This document shows, piece by piece, positions 23,580 to 32,363 of a stretch of DNA of 64,000 nt. Every line of letters begins with the position of its first letter. Position 1 is the first letter of the stretch. A model generated the notes under the pieces. That model made no database searches. It worked only from the letters and a program-made list of their open reading frames with translations, and was not told the origin of the DNA. Source of the DNA: Mucilaginibacter gilvus (GTDB lineage: Bacteria > Bacteroidota > Bacteroidia > Sphingobacteriales > Sphingobacteriaceae); contig NZ_SBIW01000007.1 of assembly GCF_004054195.1 (NCBI RefSeq), forward strand, positions 434,001 through 498,000, written 5' to 3'. Both the position numbers and the translations under genes were made by a program.

Positions 23580-25073
23580 ATGAAATATCTTTTACTATTC
23601 CTACTGTTGCCAGTAATGGCGCTCGCGCAAAAAGCTCCAAAACCTTACGGGCCGCTACCAACCAAGGGCCAGATACAATGGCAGGAAACTGGCATGTACT
23701 GCATAATTCACTTTGGCCCAACTACTTATATGAATAAGGAGTGGGGTTATGGTAATGAAGGCGCCAGCGTTGTAAACCCAACAGAGTTTAGCGCCATGCA
23801 GATAGTAGGTGCGGCAAAAGCAGGCGGATTTAAGGGCATAGTTGTGGTAGCCAAACACCACGACGGTTTTTGCCTGTGGCCAACTAAAACAACAACGTAC
23901 AATATTTCCAATAGTCCATACAAAAACGGTAAGGGCGATATAGTAGGGGAATACAAAGCCGCCTGCGAAAAGCTGGGCATGAAAATGGGTGTATACTGCT
24001 CGCCCTGGGACAGGAACAATGCCCTTTACGGCAAGCCCGAGTATGTAACCAAGGTTTACCGCCAGCAATTAAAGGAACTTTATACTCAATACGGTCCGCT
24101 GTTTATATCGTGGCACGATGGGGCCAATGGGGGCGATGGCTATTATGGAGGAGCGAAGGAAGTTCGTACTATAGACCGCTCTACTTACTACGGATGGGAG
24201 ACTACCTGGGGCATTACGCGTAAGCTGCAGCCTAATGCGGCCATTTTTGGCGATGTAGGCCCCGATGTACGCTGGGTGGGCAACGAGAAAGGGCAGGCTG
24301 GCGAAACCAGCTGGGCAACTTACACACCGCACGCGCCGGAAGAAGGCAAAAAGCCCGGAAATGGTTTTGTGAAAGATTATGAAGGTACCGAAGGCCACCG
24401 CGATGGCAAATATTGGATGCCTGCCGAGTGTGATGTTTCATTGCGCCCGGGATGGTTTTACCATAAAACACAGGACGATTCGGTAAAAAGTCCGCATGAT
24501 CTGATGGATATTTACCTGCAAAGCGTAGGCAGAGGGGCCAGCTTGGATCTGGGTTTATCGCCCGATAAAACTGGTAGATTGAACGAGCATGATGTAAAGT
24601 CGCTGGCGGAATTTGGGCGCTTACTGGAATGGACCTTCAGTGAAAATTTGGCTAAGGGCGCTAAATTAACTGCAAGCAATACACGCAGTGGTGAAAAGGT
24701 GAAATTTACCGCCGCCAATTTATTGGATAACGACAGGTATAGCTATTGGGCAACCGAAGATAATTTAAAAACGCCGCAGCTGATACTTAATATGCATGAA
24801 CCTAAAGAGTTTAATATCATTAGGTTAAGGGAAAATATTAAGCTGGGACAACGTATTGAGGGATTGGCCATTGACGCCTGGCAGAATGGTGGCTGGAAGC
24901 AAATAGCTACGGCTACCAGTATAGGTGGCAACAGGCTGATTAAACTACCGAAAAACATTACGGCGCAAAAAGTAAGGTTGCGGATAACCAAATCGCCGGT
25001 TTGTATTGCCCTGAGCGATTTTGGACTTTACAAGTATGTTAATTTTCCGCCGCCACTTATAAAACCGGAATAA
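23580..25073 (+). CDS. Secreted alpha-L-fucosidase, GH29
   Basis: A 497-aa periplasmic or secreted glycosidase releasing terminal L-fucose. The signal peptide MKYLLLFLLLPVMALAQ fixes the start at ATG 23580. The GH29 barrel shows WQETGMYCIIHFGPTTY, VVAKHHDGFCLWPT and KMGVYCSPWDRN. The nucleophile is D180 in ISWHDGANG, where most family members have WFDG. A C-terminal F5/8-type C carbohydrate-binding domain (about 375-490: LTASNTRSG, DNDRYSYWAT) is attached. It is followed by a gluconolactonase-like gene on the same strand and suggests use of fucosylated plant or host glycans. Confidence 0.93.
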   Translation: MKYLLLFLLLPVMALAQKAPKPYGPLPTKGQIQWQETGMYCIIHFGPTTYMNKEWGYGNEGASVVNPTEFSAMQIVGAAKAGGFKGIVVVAKHHDGFCLWPTKTTTYNISNSPYKNGKGDIVGEYKAACEKLGMKMGVYCSPWDRNNALYGKPEYVTKVYRQQLKELYTQYGPLFISWHDGANGGDGYYGGAKEVRTIDRSTYYGWETTWGITRKLQPNAAIFGDVGPDVRWVGNEKGQAGETSWATYTPHAPEEGKKPGNGFVKDYEGTEGHRDGKYWMPAECDVSLRPGWFYHKTQDDSVKSPHDLMDIYLQSVGRGASLDLGLSPDKTGRLNEHDVKSLAEFGRLLEWTFSENLAKGAKLTASNTRSGEKVKFTAANLLDNDRYSYWATEDNLKTPQLILNMHEPKEFNIIRLRENIKLGQRIEGLAIDAWQNGGWKQIATATSIGGNRLIKLPKNITAQKVRLRITKSPVCIALSDFGLYKYVNFPPPLIKPE

Positions 25074-25158
25074 AAGAATTTCTTAATCCCATCAACGTCT
25101 TTTTAAATGCTGAATGACCTAAATAAAGAAGTTGAATAAAATCTTGAATTATAACTGA

Positions 25159-26061
25159 ATGAAAAAAATGAATTTTAAAAAAACAGCCTTATTAGCGCTA
25201 TTAGCTATTTCTGCAACAAAAATATCGGCCCAGTCAAAAGAACTGTTTGATGCTGCCGTAAAGCCTCAATTGATCTCAAAAACATTTGCCTTTACAGAAG
25301 GGCCCGCGGTGGATAAAAAAGGCAATATCTTTTTTACCGATCAGCCTAATAATACAATTTGGGAGTATAAAACCGATGGACAGCTTGTTTTATACATGGA
25401 AAATGCGGGCCGCGCAAACGGCACCTACGTGGATAAAAAAGGTAACCTTATTGTTTGCGCCGATGAGCACGATGAGCTTTGGTTGGTGAAGAATGGCAAA
25501 AAGAAGAAAGTGCTGCTGGGCGATTATAAGGGTAAATTATTAAATGGCCCCAATGATCTGTGGATACACCCGAACGGAGATATTTACTTTACCGACCCAT
25601 ACTACCAACGTCCATGGTGGACCCGCACCAAACCCGACCAGGACGGCCAAAAGGTTTATTACCTGCCCAAAGGAAAAACAGAAGCTATTATGCTGGAAGA
25701 CAGCCTTAGACAGCCGAATGGTATAGTAGGTTCACCGGACGGTAAGTTTTTATATGTGGCGGATATTCGTGGCAACAAAATTTACAAATACGATATAAAA
25801 GAAGATGGCACGTTAAGCGGCAGGAGGGTATTTACCGATAAAGGCGCGGATGGCATTACGCTGGACGAACGCGGCAACCTTTACCTTGCCGGCAATGGGG
25901 TTACGGTGTTTGATCCGCAAGGCGTGCAAATAGCCCATATTGATGTGCCCGAACCATGGTCGGCCAACCTTTGCTTTGGTGGCAAGAACAGGGATGTATT
26001 GTTTATTACCGCTTCTAAAGCTATTTACACCATGCAAATGAAGGTGAGGGGGGTGGAGTAG
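25159..26061 (+). CDS. SMP-30/gluconolactonase-family lactonase
   Basis: A 300-aa secreted six-bladed beta-propeller hydrolase of the SMP-30/LRE family, predicted to open sugar lactones with a divalent metal. The signal peptide MKKMNFKKTALLALLAISA ends near KISAQ. The metal and propeller motifs FTEGPAVDKKGNIFFTD (Glu ligand), LNGPNDLWIHPNGDIYFTDP (Asn/Asp ligands) and VADIRGNKIYKY are intact. It lies 85 nt after the fucosidase, so the two may be co-regulated for sugar catabolism. The exact lactone is unknown. Confidence 0.92.
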   Translation: MKKMNFKKTALLALLAISATKISAQSKELFDAAVKPQLISKTFAFTEGPAVDKKGNIFFTDQPNNTIWEYKTDGQLVLYMENAGRANGTYVDKKGNLIVCADEHDELWLVKNGKKKKVLLGDYKGKLLNGPNDLWIHPNGDIYFTDPYYQRPWWTRTKPDQDGQKVYYLPKGKTEAIMLEDSLRQPNGIVGSPDGKFLYVADIRGNKIYKYDIKEDGTLSGRRVFTDKGADGITLDERGNLYLAGNGVTVFDPQGVQIAHIDVPEPWSANLCFGGKNRDVLFITASKAIYTMQMKVRGVE

Positions 26062-26063
26062 GT

Positions 26064-26143
26064 TAGTTCATGGTTTATAGATCATAGTACATGACCGGAT
26101 GCTCCTTCGTACTCATTGTGTAGCAGCTATGAACCATCAACTA
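26064..26143. repeat. Inverted repeat between convergent genes
   Basis: TAGTTCATGGTTTATAG (26064-26080) and CTATGAACCATCAACTA (26127-26143) are complementary at 15 of 17 positions across a 46-nt spacer. It fills the gap between two convergent genes and may act as a terminator or REP-like element. Confidence 0.55.
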
Positions 26144-26158
26144 TAACCCATTAACCAA

Positions 26159-27334
26159 CTACTGTTTGCGCTGTGCTTTTTCCCAAATGGCGCTTTGTTT
26201 TGTGGTGAAGTAGCGGATGATGCCTGCTAAAACGGCGTAATTCATCACACAAAAGTAATAGGGCACAAACAGTGCTTTTACACGGATGTGCCTTTTCTCC
26301 ATAATAAAGCCAAGGAAGGCCAGCAGGTAAAAGAATACCTGCCCGGCAAACAGGAGTTGATATATCAGGCCCTGCCCGGCAAAGGCCAGTGCTAAATTGG
26401 TGATGAAGGCCAATATCAAAAAGAACGGGGTAACCGTCCAGCGTAAAACGCGGTGGCTTACGTATTGAAAAGATAGCAGTGGGTACTTAAACGATAATAG
26501 TAAAGGCAGCAACCGCAGTATAGATTGCATGCCACCGGCAGCAATGCGTATTTTGCGTTTCAGCTCTTCGCTAACGTTTTCTGATGCCGTCTCCAGGGCG
26601 TAAGCTTCCGGCTCGTAAATAATTCGAAAGCCTTTTGCGGCTATCAGCATCGATATCATAAAATCATCTAAAACGGTATCCGGCTCTACATCCTGGTACA
26701 AATTGCGGCGTACACTAAACAATTCGCCAGCAGCCCCCACAACCGAGTATAATTCCGAATCCCATTTTTTAAGGGCAGATTCATACTTCCAGTAAAACCC
26801 TTCGCCTGCGGCGCTGGCATCTGCATTGGTGTCTATTTGTACACGTTTCTCCCCGGCAACACAACCAACCGTTGCATCGGCGTAATGGCGGCAGATCCGT
26901 TTCATGGCATCTGCGTTTAAAAAAGTGTTGGCATCGGTGAATACCACGGCTTCGGTGGTAACATATTCCATTGCGCGATGTACGGCGGCAATTTTACCGG
27001 CACGTTCTGGCCGGTGAAGTAATTGTATTTGCGGGTATTGCGCTATAATTTCGGTCGTCCTGTCAGATGAGCCATCGGTAACAAAAACAAATTTAAGCTT
27101 ACCGGCAGGGTAGTTAAGCGCCAAACTGTTAGCAATTTTCTCAGCAATAAAATGTTCTTCGTTGTAAGCGGCCACAACCAGGGTACACTCTGGTAACAGT
27201 TCGTCGGCAATGTCGGTAACCACTTTACGGCCTTTTAGGGCGCGCTTTATTTTGATAATGATAAATAGCAGTATACCGTAGCCAACAAATGTGTAGAAGG
27301 CGATAAACAGGCTCAGCCAAAATGTGATCGTCAT
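26159..27334 (-). CDS. Membrane glycosyltransferase family 2
   Basis: A 391-aa GT-A glycosyltransferase with an N-terminal membrane helix (about 5-27) and two or three C-terminal helices. Motifs are VVAAYNEEHFIAEKI, VTDGSSDRT, FTDANTF (the metal-binding DxD-like site) and VVGAAGELFSVRR. The arrangement resembles processive or exopolysaccharide-type GT2 enzymes, although a clear QxxRW is lacking (LKRKIRIAAGG instead). The ATG overlaps the stop of the upstream GT2 gene by 4 nt (ATGA), so the pair forms an operon. The sugar and acceptor are unknown. Confidence 0.88.
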   Translation of the reverse strand: MTITFWLSLFIAFYTFVGYGILLFIIIKIKRALKGRKVVTDIADELLPECTLVVAAYNEEHFIAEKIANSLALNYPAGKLKFVFVTDGSSDRTTEIIAQYPQIQLLHRPERAGKIAAVHRAMEYVTTEAVVFTDANTFLNADAMKRICRHYADATVGCVAGEKRVQIDTNADASAAGEGFYWKYESALKKWDSELYSVVGAAGELFSVRRNLYQDVEPDTVLDDFMISMLIAAKGFRIIYEPEAYALETASENVSEELKRKIRIAAGGMQSILRLLPLLLSFKYPLLSFQYVSHRVLRWTVTPFFLILAFITNLALAFAGQGLIYQLLFAGQVFFYLLAFLGFIMEKRHIRVKALFVPYYFCVMNYAVLAGIIRYFTTKQSAIWEKAQRKQ

Positions 27335-28254
27335 GAAATTTTGTTTATGGTGTACCCCAATTCGGTGCTGGTTTTTTTATGGGTGATATTCCACCATACA
27401 GCGCGGAAAAGTAAACCAATAAAATTATATCGCTTCTCTTTTATGTAATTAATAATATTACGCGGTACAACCATTATCACAAAATAGATGTAAAACACAA
27501 ATGCCTTAAACGCGGGTGCGTTATGGCGGATAAACAGGATGCGGTTGCGGTTCATGAAGTACTCTTTAAATGGGCTGTTTTTTCCAACCGTCATCGATTC
27601 CTTGTGATAAATAACCGCGCCGCCGTGTACCCAGGCCTGGTAGCCCGATTTGTTGATGCGTTCGCCCCAATCCACCTCTTCATAATAAATAAAGAAGTTA
27701 TCGGCCATTAAGCCGGCTTTTTCACAGGTTTCGCGCTTCACCATCATGGCACCGCCATGGCAATAACCGGTTTGCCCTAAAAAATTATCGAACTGCCCCA
27801 CATCGCGCTGGTTTTTGCCAACTGCCTGGTTACGGCAGGTGTAATAATCAACCAGTGTAAAGCCCATATATTGTATCAGCGTTTTATCGAAGTGATAGTT
27901 CAGCTTTGGGGAGATAATGCCAACCTCGTGGTGGGTATCCAGTACATCAACCAGTTTTTGAACAAGTCCCGGCGTAAACTCGGTATCGTTGTTTACCAGG
28001 AAATAATAATCGCCGGTTGCGGGTTTTATGCCGATATTGTTGCCACCAGAGAAACCCAAATTTACTTCGGAACGTATAAACTTAACAGTAGGGTATTTAG
28101 GTGCCCATTTGGGTACGGGATTTACGGTGCTGCCATTATCAACGACAATTACCTCCAGGTTTTCGTAGGTGTTTGTTTCGGCGATAGAATTTAACAGTTC
28201 TTCTGTTATCTTGTCCTGATTGAAGTTGATGGTGACTACGGAAACCCTTTTCAT
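27331..28254 (-). CDS. Glycosyltransferase family 2 (rhamnosyltransferase-like)
   Basis: A 307-aa GT-A fold enzyme. The N-terminus VSVVTINFNQDKITEELLNS, VVDNGSTVNP, NLGFSGGNNIG and FLVNNDTEF (DxD-like NND) follow the pattern of rhamnosyl-type GT2 enzymes such as WbbL relatives. YEEVDWGERINKSGY carries the ED-like catalytic segment. The C-terminus has one hydrophobic stretch (FYIYFVIMVV). It is translationally coupled to the next GT2 gene. The two probably act in the same polysaccharide or glycolipid pathway. Confidence 0.9.
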   Translation of the reverse strand: MKRVSVVTINFNQDKITEELLNSIAETNTYENLEVIVVDNGSTVNPVPKWAPKYPTVKFIRSEVNLGFSGGNNIGIKPATGDYYFLVNNDTEFTPGLVQKLVDVLDTHHEVGIISPKLNYHFDKTLIQYMGFTLVDYYTCRNQAVGKNQRDVGQFDNFLGQTGYCHGGAMMVKRETCEKAGLMADNFFIYYEEVDWGERINKSGYQAWVHGGAVIYHKESMTVGKNSPFKEYFMNRNRILFIRHNAPAFKAFVFYIYFVIMVVPRNIINYIKEKRYNFIGLLFRAVWWNITHKKTSTELGYTINKIS

Positions 28255-28326
28255 GCAAAATATATTGATGTGTGTTTTACGCTATAATATTAGCAAAAGT
28301 TAGGCATTTTATAAGGAATTAAAAAG

Positions 28327-28827
28327 TTGAACGACAAGGAAGTTTTGGATGAAGGTGCTTTGCTTGAAATAAAAGCAGATGAATTGGTGGCATTACTCCG
28401 GAAAGGAGTAGCTGACGCCGGAAGGATAAAAGCTGTTCAGCAAAAATTGCTTCATGCGCTCGACGAAGCCTCGCTGCCGCAAAAGATAGAGGCCTTTAAG
28501 GAATTGGATACCGAGCAGGACCGGCTTGAGATGCTTAACGGTTTCGAGTTTTTGTTATCGCAGCATCAGTTGGATAGTGATGTTAGCAGGAAATATATTA
28601 CGCGGGAACGGGTTAAAAAAAGCATAGTGGTTATTATTGGCATTATTATGATCACGCTTGGCATGGCTATGATTATTATGCCTGCGCCGCCTTATTTTGA
28701 AATGTTCACAGTATTCTATTTTAACGATAACGATGGCATTACTATTATGGATATTATATCGCTGCTTATTGTTTTTACGGGTGTTTACTTATTTTTGAGC
28801 AGCGTATTAAAAAAGCACAATATCTAA
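28327..28827 (+). CDS. Hypothetical two-helix membrane protein, first gene of partner-switching operon
   Basis: A 166-aa protein starting at TTG 28327; no in-frame ATG occurs until well inside the protein. The first 100 residues are charged and helical, possibly a coiled coil (LLEIKADELVALLRKG, KIEAFKELDTEQDRLEML). Two membrane helices follow (about 99-120 and 138-157) joined by a short loop. It ends 9 nt before the receiver-PP2C gene, so it is probably co-transcribed. A sensor or membrane anchor for the phosphatase is possible but unproven. Confidence 0.75.
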   Translation: MNDKEVLDEGALLEIKADELVALLRKGVADAGRIKAVQQKLLHALDEASLPQKIEAFKELDTEQDRLEMLNGFEFLLSQHQLDSDVSRKYITRERVKKSIVVIIGIIMITLGMAMIIMPAPPYFEMFTVFYFNDNDGITIMDIISLLIVFTGVYLFLSSVLKKHNI

Positions 28828-28836
28828 ACCATTCCC

Positions 28837-29967
28837 ATGCCTTTATCAAAAACGATCTTATTGGTTGATGACAATACCCTTGTACTGGAGATGATGGGAA
28901 GGGCATTGGGTAAAGAAGGATTTGAGTGTATGAAGGCGGGATCTGCCAGGCAGGCTATGGAGTTATTGAAAGAAGAACGGCCAGATATTATATTATCAGA
29001 CTATCACATGCCGGAGGTTAATGGCTTTGAGTTTAGGCAAAACCTCATCGGCACGGAATTTAAAGATATCCCATTTATGTTTCTCACCAGCGAGGTGGAT
29101 AGCGATGTGATGCTGGAAGGCATTAACCTGGAGGCTGTAGATTATATACTGAAGGATACCCCTGTGAGGGTGATAGTAACTAAAATAAACAACTTTTTAA
29201 CTACTGTACGCGAGCAGCACGAACGTACGCTAAAGGAGTTGAGCAAAGCCGCCATGGCGCTTAATCTGCATTCGGTACCGCAGAAGCTGCCGGTTATAGG
29301 AGGTTTTGAGGTTGATTTTTGGCATAAGCCTTTTCAAAATTACCCGGGTGGCGATTTTATAGATTTTATTACGGTTGACGAACGGCACACTTTTGTAGTT
29401 TTAGGCGATGTGATGGGCAAAAAGTGGGGGGCGTGGTATTTTTCATTCGGGTTTTTGAGCTATATACGCGCGGCGGTGCGGATCTGTATTTCCGAAGGGA
29501 ATTTCTCCACAAAAAGTATCCTGCAGAAAATAAATTCGGTGGTGTACCACGATCCTGTGGTGAATGATGTGCTATCGAGCCTTTCGCTGGTTTTAATAGA
29601 TGCAAAAGAATCGATAATTAAGTATTCCGGGGCGGGGGATCTGCCTTTGTTTTATTATAACAGTAAAAAGGGTGCGGCAAAGGAAGTGCGTTCATCTGGT
29701 ATGCTACTGGGCTTGATGCCCGATGGCGATTTTGATGAGATCATAGTAAAACTAAGCAGGGGCGACCAGGTCTTTATTCTTACCGATGGAATAATAGATG
29801 CTGATACTGAAACAGGTAAAAAAACAGATTATAATTCATTTATTAAAGCGGTTACCCCTTTTTTGAGGCGGCCCTTTGCTGATTTTAAGGCCGGCGACTT
29901 TCTGAAATGCAAATCGAACGAGCATATTGATGATTGCAGCTTAATATATTTAAAAAGAACCACCTAA
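28837..29967 (+). CDS. Response regulator with SpoIIE-type PP2C phosphatase output
   Basis: A 376-aa cytoplasmic protein: an N-terminal receiver domain with D11, D12, phospho-acceptor D55 (ILSDYHMPE) and the Lys of YILKDTPV, a helical linker (about 125-150), then a PP2C/SpoIIE serine phosphatase domain with metal-binding Asp in PGGDFIDF, VLGDVMGK and ILTDGIIDA. By analogy with RsbU/RsbP it should dephosphorylate the STAS protein encoded next, under control of receiver phosphorylation. Its stop overlaps the next start (TAATG). No cognate histidine kinase lies nearby. Confidence 0.92.
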   Translation: MPLSKTILLVDDNTLVLEMMGRALGKEGFECMKAGSARQAMELLKEERPDIILSDYHMPEVNGFEFRQNLIGTEFKDIPFMFLTSEVDSDVMLEGINLEAVDYILKDTPVRVIVTKINNFLTTVREQHERTLKELSKAAMALNLHSVPQKLPVIGGFEVDFWHKPFQNYPGGDFIDFITVDERHTFVVLGDVMGKKWGAWYFSFGFLSYIRAAVRICISEGNFSTKSILQKINSVVYHDPVVNDVLSSLSLVLIDAKESIIKYSGAGDLPLFYYNSKKGAAKEVRSSGMLLGLMPDGDFDEIIVKLSRGDQVFILTDGIIDADTETGKKTDYNSFIKAVTPFLRRPFADFKAGDFLKCKSNEHIDDCSLIYLKRTT

Positions 29968-30308
29968 TGATACTACAAACCAATAAGCACCAGGATGTTT
30001 TGGTGGTCACAATACAAGTTAAAGAAGCCAATTTAACGGTATCTGAAAAGTTTAAAATAGAGCTGTTTGCGCACATAGACGGCGGAGGCAAATATATAAT
30101 TGTGAATTTTGAAGAGGTAACTTACGTGGATAGCTCCTTTTTAGGGAAGCTGGTATCGGCACTAAAACATGCCATTACCAATAAGGCCGAAATAGTGGTG
30201 GCCGGCTTAAATAAAGACATCTTAGGGCTGTTCCAACTGATACGCCTGGATAAGGCCTTTAAAATATTTGATAGCACGGATAGTGCTATTGCCAACAAAG
30301 GCAAATAG
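29967..30308 (+). CDS. STAS-domain anti-sigma-factor antagonist (RsbV-like)
   Basis: A 113-aa single STAS domain protein. The ATG at 29967 shares bases with the upstream stop. The phosphorylation loop VTYVDSSFLGKL (D55, S56, S57) matches the DSSGLG region of SpoIIAA and RsbV. Phosphorylation by the HATPase partner and dephosphorylation by the upstream PP2C are expected. It is followed after 1 nt by the HATPase gene. The downstream target of the switch is not evident in the window. Confidence 0.9.
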   Translation: MILQTNKHQDVLVVTIQVKEANLTVSEKFKIELFAHIDGGGKYIIVNFEEVTYVDSSFLGKLVSALKHAITNKAEIVVAGLNKDILGLFQLIRLDKAFKIFDSTDSAIANKGK

Positions 30309-30309
30309 T

Positions 30310-30885
30310 ATGGCTGCCAGTATCTCGAAACAATTGATATTCAACTATGCGGCTGATGAGCTATATCCGCTGGTGTTGGAAGGGGTTCATTTTCTGCAAC
30401 AGAAAACAGCCATGGAGGACGGGGTACTCCCAAAAGTGAAATTGGTATTGATGGAATTGCTCACCAATGCATTAAAACATAACGGCGGAGCGCAAACCGA
30501 GGTTTGGCTACAGGTGGATAAGGGAAATATTATCATAAAAAAAACCGATAAGGGGAACCCGCTGGTGATACATTGTGGCGGAATAAACCACGAGTGGCCC
30601 CTTCCTGGAAACCACCAGGCTGGCCGTAAAGTATGTATTTACAGCGGCAATGGCAGCAATTTAAACGCTGCGGTTAAAAATAATTGCCTTGTACAATTCC
30701 TTGTTGAAGAAACGGGGCCCGAAGAAACTGATCTGCTGCGCTTACCGGAGCACTTTGGGTTGATGATCATCGCCAGGGCCTGTAGCCGTTTTGCATACGA
30801 ATTTGATATAGATACCTGTACAAATACGTTTACCGCGGTTATCCCTTTAACGGACAGTACCATTAACGATAAATATGATAAATGA
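30310..30885 (+). CDS. HATPase serine kinase/anti-sigma factor (RsbW-like)
   Basis: A 191-aa GHKL ATPase-domain protein. The N-box LVLMELLTNALKHN is clear, and KTDKGNP stands for the G1 box. The C-terminal half (about 130-190) carries ARACSRFAYEFDIDTCTNTF, resembling the end of RsbW-like kinases. It should phosphorylate the upstream STAS protein and sequester an unknown partner. The start at ATG 30310 removes a short upstream overlap with the STAS gene. The ATP-lid glycines are less conserved than in classical RsbW, so kinase activity is inferred. Confidence 0.82.
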   Translation: MAASISKQLIFNYAADELYPLVLEGVHFLQQKTAMEDGVLPKVKLVLMELLTNALKHNGGAQTEVWLQVDKGNIIIKKTDKGNPLVIHCGGINHEWPLPGNHQAGRKVCIYSGNGSNLNAAVKNNCLVQFLVEETGPEETDLLRLPEHFGLMIIARACSRFAYEFDIDTCTNTFTAVIPLTDSTINDKYDK

Positions 30886-32027
30886 GCGGAGAAGCGGCGT
30901 CAGTTCCAAAAAAAGCGTATTTATATTTCTCCAACTTGGATGGAATAAGGGCAATAGCTGCTTTAATGGTTGTATTGTCGCATATTCAGCTTCAGGGCAA
31001 TCAACATCAGGACGTTACCGAATTTAAAAACTTTGGGAAAATAGGGGTAACTATATTTTTTACGCTGAGCGGTTTCCTTATCAGCTATTTATTGCTCGAA
31101 GAGAAAAAGCGCTTCCAAAAGGTATCCCTGAAACACTTCTATATCCGCCGCATTTTAAGGATCTGGCCTTTATACTTCCTGCTGATAGCGGTAGGTTTTT
31201 TTTTATACCCGGCTAAAGGATCCATGCACGCACTTTGGCTGAGCGTGTTTCTAATGCCCAACGTGGCTTTTTGTATGAAACTGCTGCCCGATATGTTCGA
31301 TCCCATTTGGTCGATAGGTGTTGAGGAGCAGTTTTATATTTTCCACCCGCACATTTTCCGGCAGAAGAAAGTTCAGAACATATTATACACCCTAACGGGG
31401 ATACTAATAGTGCTGGTAACCTTGAATCTTATAGTAAGGTATTACCAATACCAAAGCCATTTTTTGCTCAACCTCGATCAGTTTTTATACTTTACCCGGT
31501 TTGATGATATGATGATTGGTGCCATAGTAGCCTTATTATACTTTAATACCAAAAATAACTGCTTTACATTCAGGTTTCAGGCCGCGTTTAACCTGTTGTT
31601 CAACAGATACTTTCAAATGGCGCTGTCGGGCGCGTTTATTGCCTTTATCTGCTTATTTGTATACAAGGAGATAGCGCAGGGCGACCTTGTTATCTCTGCG
31701 TTTTCGGCGCTCATTATGGTTTACCTTTGCGAACCGGGGAACACTAATGCTTTTTTAGGCAACAAGGTGGTAACATACTGCGGTAAAATCTCTTACGGTA
31801 TTTACCTCCTGCATAAATACCCGCTGATGTTGATGCTGTATATTGTGCGCAACTACATTCACCCAGCCAGCACCTTTTGGCAAGTTGTGATAGTGTATTT
31901 AGGAACCATTATACTGGTGATTATACTCGCGTCAATTTCTTACTTCGGTTTCGAGCGTTATTTTCTGCGGATAAAGGGCCGTTTTCAGAAGGTTACACAA
32001 ACCAAACAGGCGGCGATATCCGAATGA
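30882..32027 (+). CDS. Acyltransferase 3 family membrane protein (OafA/YrhL-like)
   Basis: A 381-aa polytopic membrane O-acyltransferase. The family signature appears early (NLDGIRAIAALMVVLSHIQ; catalytic His about residue 29), then FFTLSGFLISYLLLEE with the conserved FxxSGFLI. IYIRRILRIWPLYFLL-like and SIGVEEQFYI motifs and about ten membrane helices are present. It likely acetylates or otherwise acylates an exported sugar. The start overlaps the HATPase gene stop by 4 nt, so it belongs to the partner-switching operon and may be its target or simply co-expressed. Confidence 0.9.
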   Translation: MSGEAASVPKKAYLYFSNLDGIRAIAALMVVLSHIQLQGNQHQDVTEFKNFGKIGVTIFFTLSGFLISYLLLEEKKRFQKVSLKHFYIRRILRIWPLYFLLIAVGFFLYPAKGSMHALWLSVFLMPNVAFCMKLLPDMFDPIWSIGVEEQFYIFHPHIFRQKKVQNILYTLTGILIVLVTLNLIVRYYQYQSHFLLNLDQFLYFTRFDDMMIGAIVALLYFNTKNNCFTFRFQAAFNLLFNRYFQMALSGAFIAFICLFVYKEIAQGDLVISAFSALIMVYLCEPGNTNAFLGNKVVTYCGKISYGIYLLHKYPLMLMLYIVRNYIHPASTFWQVVIVYLGTIILVIILASISYFGFERYFLRIKGRFQKVTQTKQAAISE

Positions 32028-32079
32028 ACGCTTTAATTAATCCGTCGATTTTTATATTTTTATAAATCAATACGCAATC

Positions 32080-32268
32080 ATGGCAACAACTCACCTGGCA
32101 AAATACCTGTCTGTAATTCTTTACGGTGTGTCGCTGGCTGTGCTGTTATTTATTGAAGTGGCTGGAATGGCGCTTAGAGAGATTTTGCCGGTTGGACTGA
32201 TCGTTTCCCTGAGCGCGGCGTTGATCTTAAAGAAGAAACACAATAGTGGCGGTTTGGCAACGGCATAA
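32080..32268 (+). CDS. Small two-helix membrane protein
   Basis: A 62-aa protein starting at ATG 32080 with two hydrophobic segments (LSVILYGVSLAVLLFIEVAG and ILPVGLIVSLSAALIL) and a basic C-terminal tail (KKKHNSGG). No family is recognised. The codon pattern looks like neighbouring genes, and a perfect terminator follows, supporting a real gene. It lies 52 nt after the acyltransferase and may be the last gene of that operon. Confidence 0.6.
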   Translation: MATTHLAKYLSVILYGVSLAVLLFIEVAGMALREILPVGLIVSLSAALILKKKHNSGGLATA

Positions 32269-32304
32269 TGTCTTTCAATTACAAAAAAATAGCACCCCTT
32301 AAAC

Positions 32305-32345
32305 GAGATGATGTCCGAAAAGCAATACTTTTCGGACATCATCTT
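32305..32345. terminator. Perfect 16-bp bidirectional terminator hairpin
   Basis: GATGATGTCCGAAAAG (32307-32322), loop CAATA, CTTTTCGGACATCATC (32328-32343), extended by an A-T pair. A-rich sequence on the left and T-rich on the right suit termination from both strands. It separates the partner-switching operon from convergent rseP. Confidence 0.85.
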
Positions 32346-32363
32346 TATATTTTACTAACGAGT

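Noticed and set aside
28327..30885. Stress sigma-factor (SigB) operon
   Set aside because: The partner-switching proteins are present but no sigma factor gene is in or near the operon, so it was not called sigB-like.
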